From NCBI RefSeq assembly GCF_001422375.1, contig NZ_LMMU01000007.1, positions 722,184 through 786,183 on the forward strand: a stretch of DNA of 64,000 nt, given 5' to 3'. The stretch comes from Methylobacterium sp. Leaf99 (lineage in GTDB: Bacteria; Pseudomonadota; Alphaproteobacteria; Rhizobiales; Beijerinckiaceae). The notes beneath the pieces were generated by a model, which worked only from the letters and a program-made list of their open reading frames with translations, was not told where the DNA came from and made no database searches. This document shows positions 34,506-42,659 of the stretch, piece by piece; within the stretch, counting starts at the first letter, position 1; each line of letters opens with the position of its first letter. A program made the position numbers and the translations under genes.

Positions 34506-34597
34506 CCCTCTGCTGGAAGGAGAGGGTTGGGGTGAGGTGTGTGGATTCTCCGGAAAGGTCGCACACCTCACCCTGTCCCTCTCCTTTCAGGAGAGGG
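34506..34597 (+). repeat. 92-nt palindromic intergenic repeat, copy B
   Basis: Arms 34506-34541 and 34562-34597, loop 34542-34561. Same length as copies A and C. The arm asymmetry (TTG left, TGT right) and the 21-nt right flank (34598-34618) match copy C, but the loop is in the opposite orientation to that of C (17 of 20 identical when inverted). It lies 57 bp upstream of the phosphotransferase start. Confidence 0.9.
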
Positions 34598-34689
34598 GAC
34601 CCGAGCAGCCCGCGAGATCAGCCGAGGCAACGGTGCCCGATCGAACGAGTGGGTTTCGCTTGCCGTAGCGCCCAGTCCTTTTAGCCCCG

Positions 34690-36735
34690 TCAGAACACCT
34701 TCTCGGCATCCTTGCGTTGGCTCACCCCATCGGCCTTGTCGGCGGCCTGCTTGTCCAGGGCCCGGTTCACCACCTTGGCGAGGCCAACCATGATGGTGTC
34801 GAGGATGTAGTCCTTCGGGGTGTAGACCGCCGTGACGCCCATGTTCTTCAGCACCAGCTCGTCGTCGGGGGAGATGATGCCGCCGACCACCACGGGGATG
34901 TGGTCGAGGCCGGCTTCGCGCATCTTCGCCTTGACGTCGCGCACGAGCGGCACGTGCGAACCTGAGAGGATCGACAGCCCGACCACGTGGGCGCCGGTTT
35001 CCTTCGCCTTGGCGACGATCTCGGCCGGGGTCTGGCGGATGCCGTCATAGGTCACGTCGAAGCCGACGTCGCGGGCCCGGAGCGCGATCTGCTCGGCGCC
35101 GTTGGAATGGCCGTCGAGGCCGGGCTTGCCGACCACGAGCTTCGGGGTCTCGCCGAGGCGCTCGCCGAGATCCGCGATGAGGAGCTTGGCTTCCTCGGCC
35201 GCCCCTGACGACACTGTCTCCAGGGTGACGCCCGTGGGCGCGCGGTACTCGCCGAACACCTCGCGCAGGCGCGTGCCCCACTCGCCCGTGGTGACGCCGG
35301 CCTTGGCGGCGGCGATGGACACCGGCATGATGTTGGCGCCGGAGCGCGCCGCCGTTTCCAGATCGGCCAGGGCCGCCTCGACGGCCTTGCCGTCCCTTTG
35401 CGAGCGCCAGGCGCGGATGCGCTGCTCGGCCTCCATCTCCACGGTCTCGGACACGGTGAAGATCGCGCCCTCCCCGGCGGTGAGCGGCGAAGGCTCGCCG
35501 GCCTGGAACTTGTTGACGCCGACCACGACCTGATCGCCGGCCTCGATGGCCGAGATGCGCTTGGCGTTGGATTCCACCAGGGCGCGCTTGAGGGCGCCGG
35601 TCTCGACGGCGGCCACGGCCCCGCCGATGCCGCCGATCTCTTCCAGGGCCTTGCGGGTCTCGGCCTTGAGGGATTCGACCTTGGCGTCGATGACCGTCGA
35701 GCCGTCGAAGATGTCGTCGTATTCGAGCAGATCGGTCTCGAAGGCCAGGATCTGCTGCATCCGCATGGACCATTGCTGGTCCCACGGGCGCGGCAGGCCG
35801 AGCGCCTCGTTCCAGGCCGGCAGCTGCACGGCCCGCGCCCGGGCGCGCTTCGACAGGGTCACCGCCAGCATCTCGATGAGGATGCGGTGGACGTTGTTCT
35901 CGGGCTGCTGCTCGGTCAGGCCGAGGGAGTTCACCTGCACGCCATAGCGGAAAATGCGCTTCTTCGGGTCGGTGATGCCGTAGCGCTCCTGGGCGATCTC
36001 GTCCCAGAGCTCCGAGAATGCCCGCATCTTGCAGATCTCGGTGACGAACCGCATGCCGGCATTCACGAAGAACGAGATGCGGCTGAACACGTCGGCGAAG
36101 CTGGCCTCGTCGAAATCGGGGTCGTCCCGCACGGTGTCGAGGACCGCGATGGCGATGGCCAGGGCGTAGGACAGCTCCTGCACCGGCGTCGCCCCGGCCT
36201 CCTGCAGGTGGTAGGAACACACGTTCATCGGGTTCCACTTCGGCACCGCCTTGGTGGTGAACAGGATGACGTCCTTGGTCAGCCGCAGCGAAGGCGCCGG
36301 CGGGAACACGTAGGTGCCGCGCGACAGGTACTCCTTGATGATGTCGTTCTGCGTCGTGCCCTGGAGCCCGGAGAACGGCGCGCCCTGTTCCTCGGCCACG
36401 GCGAGGTAGAGCGACAGCAGCCACGGCGCCGTGGCGTTGATGGTCATCGAGGTGTTCATCTGCTGCAGCGGAATCTGATCGAACAGGGTCCGCATGTCGC
36501 CGAGATGCGCGATGGAGACGCCGACCTTGCCGACCTCGCCGCGCGCCAGTTCGTGGTCGGGGTCGTAGCCCGTCTGCGTTGGCAGATCGAAGGCCACGGA
36601 CAGGCCGGTCTGGCCCTTGGCGAGGTTGCCCCGGTAGAGCTCGTTCGACTCCTTGGCATTGGAATGCCCGGCATAGGTCCGGATGATCCAGGGCTTGTCG
36701 CGCTTGACCTCGGCGACGGTCGCGTTCGCGCTCAT
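34690..36735 (-). CDS. ecm: Ethylmalonyl-CoA mutase (MeaA)
   Basis: 681 residues. Coenzyme-B12-dependent acyl-CoA mutase: N-terminal substrate barrel (GLSVAFDLPTQTGYDPDHEL, LQGTTQNDIIKEYLSRGTYV, LQEAGATPVQELSYALA) and C-terminal cobalamin domain with the DxHxxG motif at KPGLDGHSNGAEQIA (His543 as lower axial ligand), SGSHVPLV and VVGGIISPDDE. The single-chain layout and length are those of MeaA/Ecm rather than methylmalonyl-CoA mutase. It converts (2R)-ethylmalonyl-CoA to methylsuccinyl-CoA in the glyoxylate-regenerating ethylmalonyl-CoA pathway. Divergent from ccr, which makes its substrate; GGAACGGAG precedes the ATG. Confidence 0.96.
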   Translation of the reverse strand: MSANATVAEVKRDKPWIIRTYAGHSNAKESNELYRGNLAKGQTGLSVAFDLPTQTGYDPDHELARGEVGKVGVSIAHLGDMRTLFDQIPLQQMNTSMTINATAPWLLSLYLAVAEEQGAPFSGLQGTTQNDIIKEYLSRGTYVFPPAPSLRLTKDVILFTTKAVPKWNPMNVCSYHLQEAGATPVQELSYALAIAIAVLDTVRDDPDFDEASFADVFSRISFFVNAGMRFVTEICKMRAFSELWDEIAQERYGITDPKKRIFRYGVQVNSLGLTEQQPENNVHRILIEMLAVTLSKRARARAVQLPAWNEALGLPRPWDQQWSMRMQQILAFETDLLEYDDIFDGSTVIDAKVESLKAETRKALEEIGGIGGAVAAVETGALKRALVESNAKRISAIEAGDQVVVGVNKFQAGEPSPLTAGEGAIFTVSETVEMEAEQRIRAWRSQRDGKAVEAALADLETAARSGANIMPVSIAAAKAGVTTGEWGTRLREVFGEYRAPTGVTLETVSSGAAEEAKLLIADLGERLGETPKLVVGKPGLDGHSNGAEQIALRARDVGFDVTYDGIRQTPAEIVAKAKETGAHVVGLSILSGSHVPLVRDVKAKMREAGLDHIPVVVGGIISPDDELVLKNMGVTAVYTPKDYILDTIMVGLAKVVNRALDKQAADKADGVSQRKDAEKVF

Positions 36736-37129
36736 TCCACTCGACTCCGTTCCATTGTGTGTCGCGCTTGGCCGCGCGTCTTGCGCGGCACCCTAACCAA
36801 GCGATGCGCGCGCGTCATCTGGCCGAAGGTTCGGCGGGCGGGTGTCGCCGTGCAAACCCTTGGAAAAATTCTAGATGCGCGGCGCAAGCGAATTGAACGG
36901 CGGATCGCCGAAAGGAGGCGCCGCGCTGGACCTAAGCACCTGAGATACCGGCGAGATACGCGTTCGGATCGCGTAGATGAGCTTTGATGAATATTGAATA
37001 CGAATACTGACCGCGGCGCGATCGGCGATTCGCCCACAAGCGCGGCGCCATCATGGCCTTTGTGGGGCCTTGGAGCGGTCCGGGTTCGCCGATATAGGGT
37101 CGCTCAGAACAAGATAAGGGAGAGCCAGG
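36736..37129. promoter_or_regulatory. Divergent control region of ecm and ccr
   Basis: 394 bp without a gene. Near the centre three GAATA words start at 36989, 36996 and 37002. GGCCTT occurs at 37055-37060 and again at 37066-37071, exactly 11 bp apart, the second overlapping the predicted ccr -35 element, which is how an activator site would lie. In M. extorquens a TetR-type activator, CcrR, controls ccr; whether its site is here is not decided by what I can see. Confidence 0.5.
37070..37098 (+). promoter_or_regulatory. Candidate ccr promoter
   Basis: TTGGAG (37070-37075), 17-base spacer, TATAGG (37093-37098), 31 bases before the ccr ATG. AAGGGAGAG (37116-37124) is the ribosome site. Confidence 0.4.
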
Positions 37130-38410
37130 ATGGCCGCGAGCGCTGCGTCGAGCACCACTGAAATCAAGGACTTGTACGAGATGGGCGAGGTTCCGCCCCT
37201 CGGTCACGTGCCGGCGAAGATGTACGCCTGGGCGATCCGTCGCGAGCGCCACGGACCGCCGGAGCAGTCGCACCTCCTCGAGGTGCTGCCGGTGTGGGAC
37301 ATCGGCGACGACGAGGTGCTGGTCTACGTCATGGCCGCCGGCGTCAACTACAACGGCGTCTGGGCCGGCCTCGGCGAGCCGATCTCGCCCTTCGACGTGC
37401 ACAAAGGCGAATACCACATCGCCGGCTCCGATGCGTCGGGCATCGTCTGGAAGGTCGGCGCCAAGGTGAAGCGCTGGAAGGTCGGCGACGAGGTCATCGT
37501 CCACTGCAACCAGGACGACGGCGACGACGAGGAGTGCAACGGCGGCGATCCGATGTTCTCGTCGTCCCAGCGCATCTGGGGCTACGAGACCGGGGACGGC
37601 TCCTTCGCCCAGTATTGCCGGGTGCAGTCGCGCCAGCTCATGGCCCGCCCCAAGCACCTCACCTGGGAAGAGGCGGCCTGCTACACCCTGACCCTCGCCA
37701 CCGCCTACCGCATGCTGTTCGGCCACGCGCCCCACACCGTCCGGCCCGGCCAGAACGTGCTGATCTGGGGGGCAAGCGGCGGCCTCGGCGTGTTCGGCGT
37801 CCAGCTCTGCGCCGCGTCCGGCGCCAACGCCATCGCGGTGATCTCCGATGAGTCGAAGCGCGACTACGTCATGAGCCTCGGCGCCAAGGGCGTCATCAAC
37901 CGCAAGGAGTTCGATTGCTGGGGCCAGCTGCCGAAGGTGAACTCGCCTGAGTACAACACCTGGCTCAAGGAAGCCCGCAAGTTCGGCAAGGCGATCTGGG
38001 ACATCACCGGCAAGGGCAACGACGTCGACATCGTGTTCGAGCACCCGGGCGAATCGACCTTCCCGGTCTCGACCCTGGTGGCCAAGCGCGGCGGCATGAT
38101 CGTGTTCTGCGCCGGCACCACCGGCTTCAACATCACCTTCGACGCCCGCTACGTCTGGATGCGCCAGAAGCGCATCCAGGGCTCGCACTTCGCCCACCTC
38201 AAGCAGGCCTCGGCCGCCAACCAGTTCGTCATGGATCAGCGCATCGACCCGTGCATGAGCGAGGTGTTCCCCTGGGAGAAGATCCCCCAGGCCCACACCA
38301 AGATGTGGAAGAACCAGCACCCGCCCGGCAACATGGCCTGCCTCGTCAACGCCCCCCGCGCCGGCCTGCGCACGGTGGAAGACGTGATCGAGGCCGGCCG
38401 CAAGGGCTGA
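37130..38410 (+). CDS. ccr: Crotonyl-CoA carboxylase/reductase
   Basis: 426 residues, the expected length. An MDR-family enzyme: [70 protein letters not shown] (NADPH site) and [20 protein letters not shown]. It reductively carboxylates crotonyl-CoA to (2S)-ethylmalonyl-CoA with NADPH and CO2, the signature step of the ethylmalonyl-CoA pathway for assimilation of C1 and C2 compounds without isocitrate lyase. Divergent from ecm. A hairpin shared with the following convergent small gene may end its transcript. Confidence 0.97.
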   Translation: MAASAASSTTEIKDLYEMGEVPPLGHVPAKMYAWAIRRERHGPPEQSHLLEVLPVWDIGDDEVLVYVMAAGVNYNGVWAGLGEPISPFDVHKGEYHIAGSDASGIVWKVGAKVKRWKVGDEVIVHCNQDDGDDEECNGGDPMFSSSQRIWGYETGDGSFAQYCRVQSRQLMARPKHLTWEEAACYTLTLATAYRMLFGHAPHTVRPGQNVLIWGASGGLGVFGVQLCAASGANAIAVISDESKRDYVMSLGAKGVINRKEFDCWGQLPKVNSPEYNTWLKEARKFGKAIWDITGKGNDVDIVFEHPGESTFPVSTLVAKRGGMIVFCAGTTGFNITFDARYVWMRQKRIQGSHFAHLKQASAANQFVMDQRIDPCMSEVFPWEKIPQAHTKMWKNQHPPGNMACLVNAPRAGLRTVEDVIEAGRKG

Positions 38411-38421
38411 GCCTCACCCCC

Positions 38422-38589
38422 TCACCTGCCCTTCTCGGAGGGCAGGTGCTTGGCGTAGTCCTCGCGCTCCTCTTTCTGCTTGATGAGGTCCGCATAGGCC
38501 TGCCGCATCTCGGGCGAGACGGAGACGGAGCGGGTCTTCTCCTTCTTCCGCTTGGGCGCTTTCTTGAACTGGTTGGCGGTCTCGGTCAT
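38422..38589 (-). CDS. Small Lys-rich protein, unknown
   Basis: 55 residues starting [20 protein letters not shown], then [20 protein letters not shown] and a charged tail. Basic, no cysteine, no membrane segment; possibly nucleic-acid binding. G/C at most third positions and a sensible helical middle part support a real gene. Its last nine codons form one arm, loop and other arm of a 10-bp hairpin (38423-38448). It ends 12 bases from the ccr stop in convergent orientation. Confidence 0.55.
   Translation of the reverse strand: MTETANQFKKAPKRKKEKTRSVSVSPEMRQAYADLIKQKEEREDYAKHLPSEKGR
38423..38448. terminator. Hairpin in the convergent ccr/small-gene 3' ends
   Basis: CACCTGCCCT-TCTCGG-AGGGCAGGTG, perfect 10-bp stem starting 13 bases after the ccr stop and lying inside the 3' end of the small gene on the other strand. 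Confidence 0.55.
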
Positions 38590-38730
38590 CGGCTGGTTCC
38601 GGATGGGTCGCGTCGCCCCGAGCATAGGCCAGGCAGGCGACGTTCGCGAGACAGGAAGGGCGAATGGTTCCGGTCGGCCCCGCGCACTGATAGAGACGGT
38701 CCAACACGATTTCCGGACCGGACGAAACAA

Positions 38731-39333
38731 ATGGACAAATTCACCACCCTGGAGGGCGTCGCGGCGCCCATGCGGATCATCAACGTCGACACCGATCGGA
38801 TCATCCCCAAGCAGTACCTCAAGACCATCAAGCGCACGGGCCTCGGCAAGGGCCTGTTCTCGGAGATGCGCTACCGCGACGACGGCTCGGAGAATCCCGA
38901 CTTCGTCCTGAACAAGCCGGCCTATCGCAACACGAAGATCCTCGTCGTCGGCGACAATTTCGGTTGCGGCTCGTCGCGCGAGCACGCGCCCTGGGCGCTG
39001 ACGGATTTCGGCATCCGCTGCGTGATCTCCACGAGCTTCGCCGACATCTTCTTCAACAACTGCGCCAAGAACGGCATCCTGGCGATCACGGTCTCGGCGG
39101 AAGACCTCGAAAAACTGTTCGAGGATGCCGAGCGCGGCGCCAACGCCACCCTGTCGGTGGATCTGGAGGCCCAGACCATCAAGGGGCCGGACGGCGGCAC
39201 CCTGCATTTCGACATCGATCCGGGCCGCAAGGAGAGCCTGCTCAACGGCCTCGACGAGATCGGCCTGACCCTGAAGCGGGCGCCGTCCATCGACGCCTAC
39301 GAGCAGAAGATCGCCGCGCGCGGCTGGGCCTGA
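38731..39333 (+). CDS. leuD: 3-isopropylmalate dehydratase small subunit
   Basis: 200 residues, typical. Starts [20 protein letters not shown] and has [51 protein letters not shown]. With LeuC (not in the window) it isomerises isopropylmalate in leucine synthesis; the small subunit forms the swivelling substrate-binding domain. The ATG at 38731 is set by the family N-terminus; a much longer open frame upstream is not coding. A 12-bp hairpin follows the stop. Confidence 0.97.
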   Translation: MDKFTTLEGVAAPMRIINVDTDRIIPKQYLKTIKRTGLGKGLFSEMRYRDDGSENPDFVLNKPAYRNTKILVVGDNFGCGSSREHAPWALTDFGIRCVISTSFADIFFNNCAKNGILAITVSAEDLEKLFEDAERGANATLSVDLEAQTIKGPDGGTLHFDIDPGRKESLLNGLDEIGLTLKRAPSIDAYEQKIAARGWA

Positions 39334-39339
39334 GATCCC

Positions 39340-39371
39340 GCGTGCTCATGGTTCGTTTACCATGGGCACGC
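39340..39371 (+). terminator. Hairpin after leuD
   Basis: GCGTGCTCATGG, 8-nt loop TTCGTTTA, CCATGGGCACGC: 12-bp stem with one T-G pair, six bases after the leuD stop. Confidence 0.6.
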
Positions 39372-39413
39372 CTTAAGGGTGGGTAGACCCGAACCCGCTC
39401 CGGAGACCGCCCC

Positions 39414-40604
39414 ATGACGCCGCGCGCGACGCTCACCGCCCTCTTCTGCCTCGCCGGCACGGCCGCCGCGCCGGCGGCCCGGGCCGACTTCCAGGATTGC
39501 CTCGCCGGCCTCCAGTCCCAGGCCGCCGCGCAGGGGATCTCGGCCCAGGCGTTTCGCGCGGCGACGAACGGCATCGCCCACGACCCCAAGGTCCTCGAAC
39601 TCGCCGGGGCCCAGCCCGAGTTCAAGACGCCGATCTGGGATTACATGGCGGCCCTCGTCGACGAGGAGCGCGTCGACGACGGCAAGGCGGCCATGAAGCA
39701 GCATGGCCAGGCGTTGGCGAACGCGGAGAGCCGCTACAGCGTCGACCGCTACACCATCGCGGCGGTGTGGGGCGTCGAATCGAACTTCGGCAAGAACCTC
39801 GGCAAGATGCCCCTGGTCCAGTCCTTCGCCACCCTGATCTGCGCCAACCACCGCCGGAAGGACTTCTTCAAGGGCGAGCTCATGGCGACCCTCAAGATCA
39901 TCGAGCGCGGCGACATCGACCCCTCGCGCCTCAACGGCTCCTGGGCCGGCGCCTTCGGCCAGACCCAGTTCATGCCCACCACCTACCAGCGCCTCGCCGT
40001 CGACGGCGACGGCGACGGGCGCCGCGACCTCGTCGATTCGGTCCCCGATGCCGTCGCCTCCACGGCCAACTTCCTGCGCGTGGCGAAGTGGCAGAACGGT
40101 CAGCCCTGGGGCTACGAGGTCCGCCTGCCGCGCGGCTTCAACGCCGGGGCCGCCGGCCGCAAGAACCGCCACGCCGTGTCGCACTGGGCGTCCCTGGGCG
40201 TGACCCGCATCGACGGGCGTCCGCTGACGGGTGATGCGCCCATCGGCATCCTCATCCCCGCCGGGGTCAACGGCCCCGCCTTCGCGGTGACGAAGAACTT
40301 CGACGCGCTCTATTCCTACAACGCCGCCGAATCCTACGGCCTCGCCATCGCGGTCCTGTCCGACCGCCTGCGCGGGCGCCCCGGCATCCAGGCCGAGTGG
40401 CCGACGGACGATCCGCCCCTGTCGCGGGCCGAGCGCCGCGACCTCCAGACCCGTCTGGCCGCCCGCGGCTACGACGTCGGCGAGCCCGACGGCAAGGTCG
40501 GGTCCAAGACCCGCGACGCCATCAAGGAAATCGAGCGCAGCCTCGGCATGCCGCAGACCGGCCGTCCGGGCGCGAAGGTGCTGGAGGCGCTGCGGCGGGG
40601 GTGA
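39414..40604 (+). CDS. Lytic murein transglycosylase, MltB family with peptidoglycan-binding domain
   Basis: 396 residues. Signal peptide (TALFCLAGTAAAPAARA), then an SLT family 3 domain with catalytic Glu122 in VWGVESNFGKN, plus GSWAGAFGQTQFMPTTYQRL and DLVDSVPDAVASTANFLR, and a C-terminal PGB1 domain from about 335 (LQTRLAARGYDVGEPDGKVG). It cleaves the MurNAc-GlcNAc bond to form 1,6-anhydro ends in the periplasm. No lipobox, so soluble unlike E. coli MltB. Stands alone between leuD and a repeat-rich gap. Confidence 0.93.
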   Translation: MTPRATLTALFCLAGTAAAPAARADFQDCLAGLQSQAAAQGISAQAFRAATNGIAHDPKVLELAGAQPEFKTPIWDYMAALVDEERVDDGKAAMKQHGQALANAESRYSVDRYTIAAVWGVESNFGKNLGKMPLVQSFATLICANHRRKDFFKGELMATLKIIERGDIDPSRLNGSWAGAFGQTQFMPTTYQRLAVDGDGDGRRDLVDSVPDAVASTANFLRVAKWQNGQPWGYEVRLPRGFNAGAAGRKNRHAVSHWASLGVTRIDGRPLTGDAPIGILIPAGVNGPAFAVTKNFDALYSYNAAESYGLAIAVLSDRLRGRPGIQAEWPTDDPPLSRAERRDLQTRLAARGYDVGEPDGKVGSKTRDAIKEIERSLGMPQTGRPGAKVLEALRRG

Positions 40605-40716
40605 GCGGGCGGCGGGGATCTGCTCGCCGCATCCCATCCACCGCCTCGGGATGAGAGCTACGGCCTTCACCCGTCTGCGTTTTTGGAAGCGGAACGCGTC
40701 CCTCTCCCCCTTGCGG

Positions 40717-40735
40717 GGCTACCGGATTCACACAT
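40717..40735 (-). repeat. 19-nt sequence shared with the flank of repeat copy A
   Basis: Exact reverse complement of 20389-20407, placed on the corresponding side of copy C, which is itself inverted relative to copy A. Confidence 0.6.
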
Positions 40736-40791
40736 CCGCCTGGTGGCTGATATCGAGTGCCACAATGAGCCGGCATCAAGCGCGACAGGCC

Positions 40792-40883
40792 CCCTCTCCT
40801 GAAAGGAGAGGGTTGGGGTGAGGTGTGCGAACTCTCCGTAGAATCCACACACCTCACCCTGTCCCTCTCCTTCCAGGAGAGGG
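40792..40883 (-). repeat. 92-nt palindromic intergenic repeat, copy C
   Basis: Arms 40792-40827 and 40848-40883, loop 40828-40847. By loop sequence it is inverted relative to copies A and B. The flank 40884-40904 matches 34598-34618 beside copy B in 19 of 21 positions. Confidence 0.9.
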
Positions 40884-40990
40884 GACCCGTGCTGCCCGCG
40901 AGATATACGAACGCCGTAGCTTGCGGGGAGAGGTTAGGAGTGGGGGTGGTCGGGTGACCCTCGCCCGGCGGAGGCTGGCGGAGCCACCCC

Positions 40991-41030
40991 GACCTCCAAC
41001 TCCTTGCCGCAACCTCCAACTCCTTGCCGC
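40991..41030 (+). repeat. 20-bp tandem duplication
   Basis: GACCTCCAACTCCTTGCCGC (40991-41010) is followed directly by AACCTCCAACTCCTTGCCGC (41011-41030); 19 of 20 identical. Intergenic. Confidence 0.85.
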
Positions 41031-41110
41031 AAGGGGAAAGAGGGCCGCGTGGCGTTGAAATGTATGAATCCGGCACCGATGAGGAAGCGGGTCGGGGCGA
41101 CGGACAAACG

Positions 41111-41134
41111 AAAAAAGCCGGGCAATCGCCCGGC
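41111..41134 (-). terminator. Rho-independent terminator of rplS
   Basis: On the minus strand GCCGGGC-GATT-GCCCGGC followed by six T (A-run at 41111-41116 on the plus strand), 30 bases after the rplS stop. Confidence 0.88.
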
Positions 41135-41163
41135 CTTCCGCATTGGTCCAAATCCGAAAAAAC

Positions 41164-41619
41164 TTACTCGGCGGCGGTCTTCGCGGCGGACTTGGCGGCC
41201 TTCTCGGCCTTGCGGGCGTCCTTGTTCGCCTTCGAGGCGTCGGCCTTGGCGGCCTTCTCGGCGGGGCGGTCGGCGCGCTCGACGATGCGGGCGGACTTCC
41301 CGCGACGGTCGCGCAGGTAGTACAGCTTGGCGCGACGCACCTTGCCGCGACGGACGACGGTGATCGAATCGATGAGCGGCGAGTAGAGCGGGAACACGCG
41401 CTCGACGCCTTCGCCGTAGGAGATCTTGCGGACGGTGAAGCTCTCGTTGAGGCTGCCGCCGGAGCGGGCGATGCACACGCCCTCGTAGGCCTGCACGCGG
41501 GTGCGCTCGCCTTCCTTCACCTTGACGTTCACGATGACCGTGTCGCCGGGCTGGAAATCGGGGATGGTCTTGCCGAGCGAAGCGATCTGCTCCTGCTCGA
41601 GCTGCTGGATGATGTTCAT
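41164..41619 (-). CDS. rplS: 50S ribosomal protein L19
   Basis: 151 residues. The core ([60 protein letters not shown]) is standard L19, at the 30S-50S interface. After about residue 118 comes an Ala/Lys-rich tail ([20 protein letters not shown] onwards) of some 33 residues that most L19 proteins lack. In many alphaproteobacteria rplS follows rpsP-rimM-trmD; here none of these is upstream and the gene is monocistronic with its own terminator. A hairpin, CAGGAT-TTCGGC-ATCCTG (41673-41690), lies in its leader region. Confidence 0.97.
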   Translation of the reverse strand: MNIIQQLEQEQIASLGKTIPDFQPGDTVIVNVKVKEGERTRVQAYEGVCIARSGGSLNESFTVRKISYGEGVERVFPLYSPLIDSITVVRRGKVRRAKLYYLRDRRGKSARIVERADRPAEKAAKADASKANKDARKAEKAAKSAAKTAAE

Positions 41620-41905
41620 CGGTTACGTCCTGCCGGTGCGCGCCCGGGGTCCCCGGATGGGACCGCGTGCGTCAGGATTTCGGCATCCTGTTTTGAGTTG
41701 AGGCGGGCCTTACACGAGGGGCCCGGACTTGTCCAACGACCGGTCTCGCTCACTCTCCCCTTGGAACCGGTCGAGCCCGCCTCCCATCCGCGGCGTGCGG
41801 TTGAGAAAATCCGCCGCACGGTCCACATGAGGACGGTGCCGGGTTCTCCCGGCATCATTCCCGGCCGGCCTTGAACCGGCGCAGCGGACGAGGATTCTCG
41901 CAGCC

Positions 41906-42472
41906 ATGTTCATCCAGACCGAAGCCACCCCGAACCCCGCCACCCTGAAGTTCCTGCCCGGCCGCGTGGTGCTGGACAGCGGCACCTTCGAGGCGCGCGA
42001 CTCAGAGGCCGCGACCCGCTCGCCCCTGGCCCAGCGCCTGTTCGACGTGCCGGGCGTCGCCGGGGTCTATTTCGGCCACGACTTCATCTCCGTCACCAAG
42101 GCCGAGGACGAGAACCTGTGGCCGCAGGTGAAGCCCGCCATCCTCGGCGCGATCATGGAACACTTCCAGTCCGGCGCCCCCGTCCTCGCCGAGGGCACCA
42201 GCTCCGCGGACGACGACGCGGAGGAGTTCTTCGATCCGGCCGACGCCGACACGGTGGTCACCATCAAGGACCTGCTCGAGACCCGCGTGCGCCCGGCCGT
42301 GGCCGGCGACGGCGGCGACATCACCTTCCGGGGCTACAAGGAGGGCGTGGTCTACCTCGAGATGAAGGGCGCCTGTTCGGGCTGCCCCTCCTCCACCGCG
42401 ACCCTGCGCAACGGCGTCCAGAACCTGTTCCGCCACTTCCTGCCGGAAATCCGCGAAGTCCAGGCCATCTGA
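41906..42472 (+). CDS. NifU-type Fe-S scaffold/carrier protein (Nfu)
   Basis: 188 residues. N-terminal Nfu domain MFIQTEATPNPATLKFLPGR, then an acidic linker and the C-terminal NifU domain with VRPAVAGDGGDITFRGYKEG and the cluster-binding CxxC (Cys157, Cys160) in GACSGCPSSTATLRNG. It carries assembled 4Fe-4S clusters to apoproteins. Full length, own terminator. Equivalent to mitochondrial NFU1 and typical of alphaproteobacteria, where it commonly sits upstream of tsaB as here. Confidence 0.94.
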   Translation: MFIQTEATPNPATLKFLPGRVVLDSGTFEARDSEAATRSPLAQRLFDVPGVAGVYFGHDFISVTKAEDENLWPQVKPAILGAIMEHFQSGAPVLAEGTSSADDDAEEFFDPADADTVVTIKDLLETRVRPAVAGDGGDITFRGYKEGVVYLEMKGACSGCPSSTATLRNGVQNLFRHFLPEIREVQAI

Positions 42473-42535
42473 GTCATCGCGGCGGCGCCATCTCCGGCGC
42501 AAAGCGGCAACACTGCACCGCGAATCTCGCCGATC

Positions 42536-42568
42536 CGGCCGCTCCGCACTCACGGGGCGGCCGTTTTT
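42536..42568 (+). terminator. Rho-independent terminator of the nfu gene
   Basis: CGGCCGCTCCG-CACTCA-CGGGGCGGCCG followed by TTTTT (42564-42568); 11-bp stem with one T-G pair, 63 bases after the stop. Confidence 0.85.
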
Positions 42569-42659
42569 GTCCTACCATCCAGTCCCCGGCGGGCTGGCAT
42601 TCAAGGCCCCGGCGGGAGCGTGATCGGCTCGAGCGGGCCGGGGCACATCGGGAGTGACG

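Larger units (their letters stand above)
40605..41110. other. 506-bp gap with repeats between mltB-like gene and rplS
   Basis: No gene seen. It holds the 19-nt flank sequence (40717-40735), the 92-nt repeat copy C (40792-40883) and a 20-bp tandem duplication (40991-41030). The short ORFs that can be drawn here are only translations of the repeat. Confidence 0.6.
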
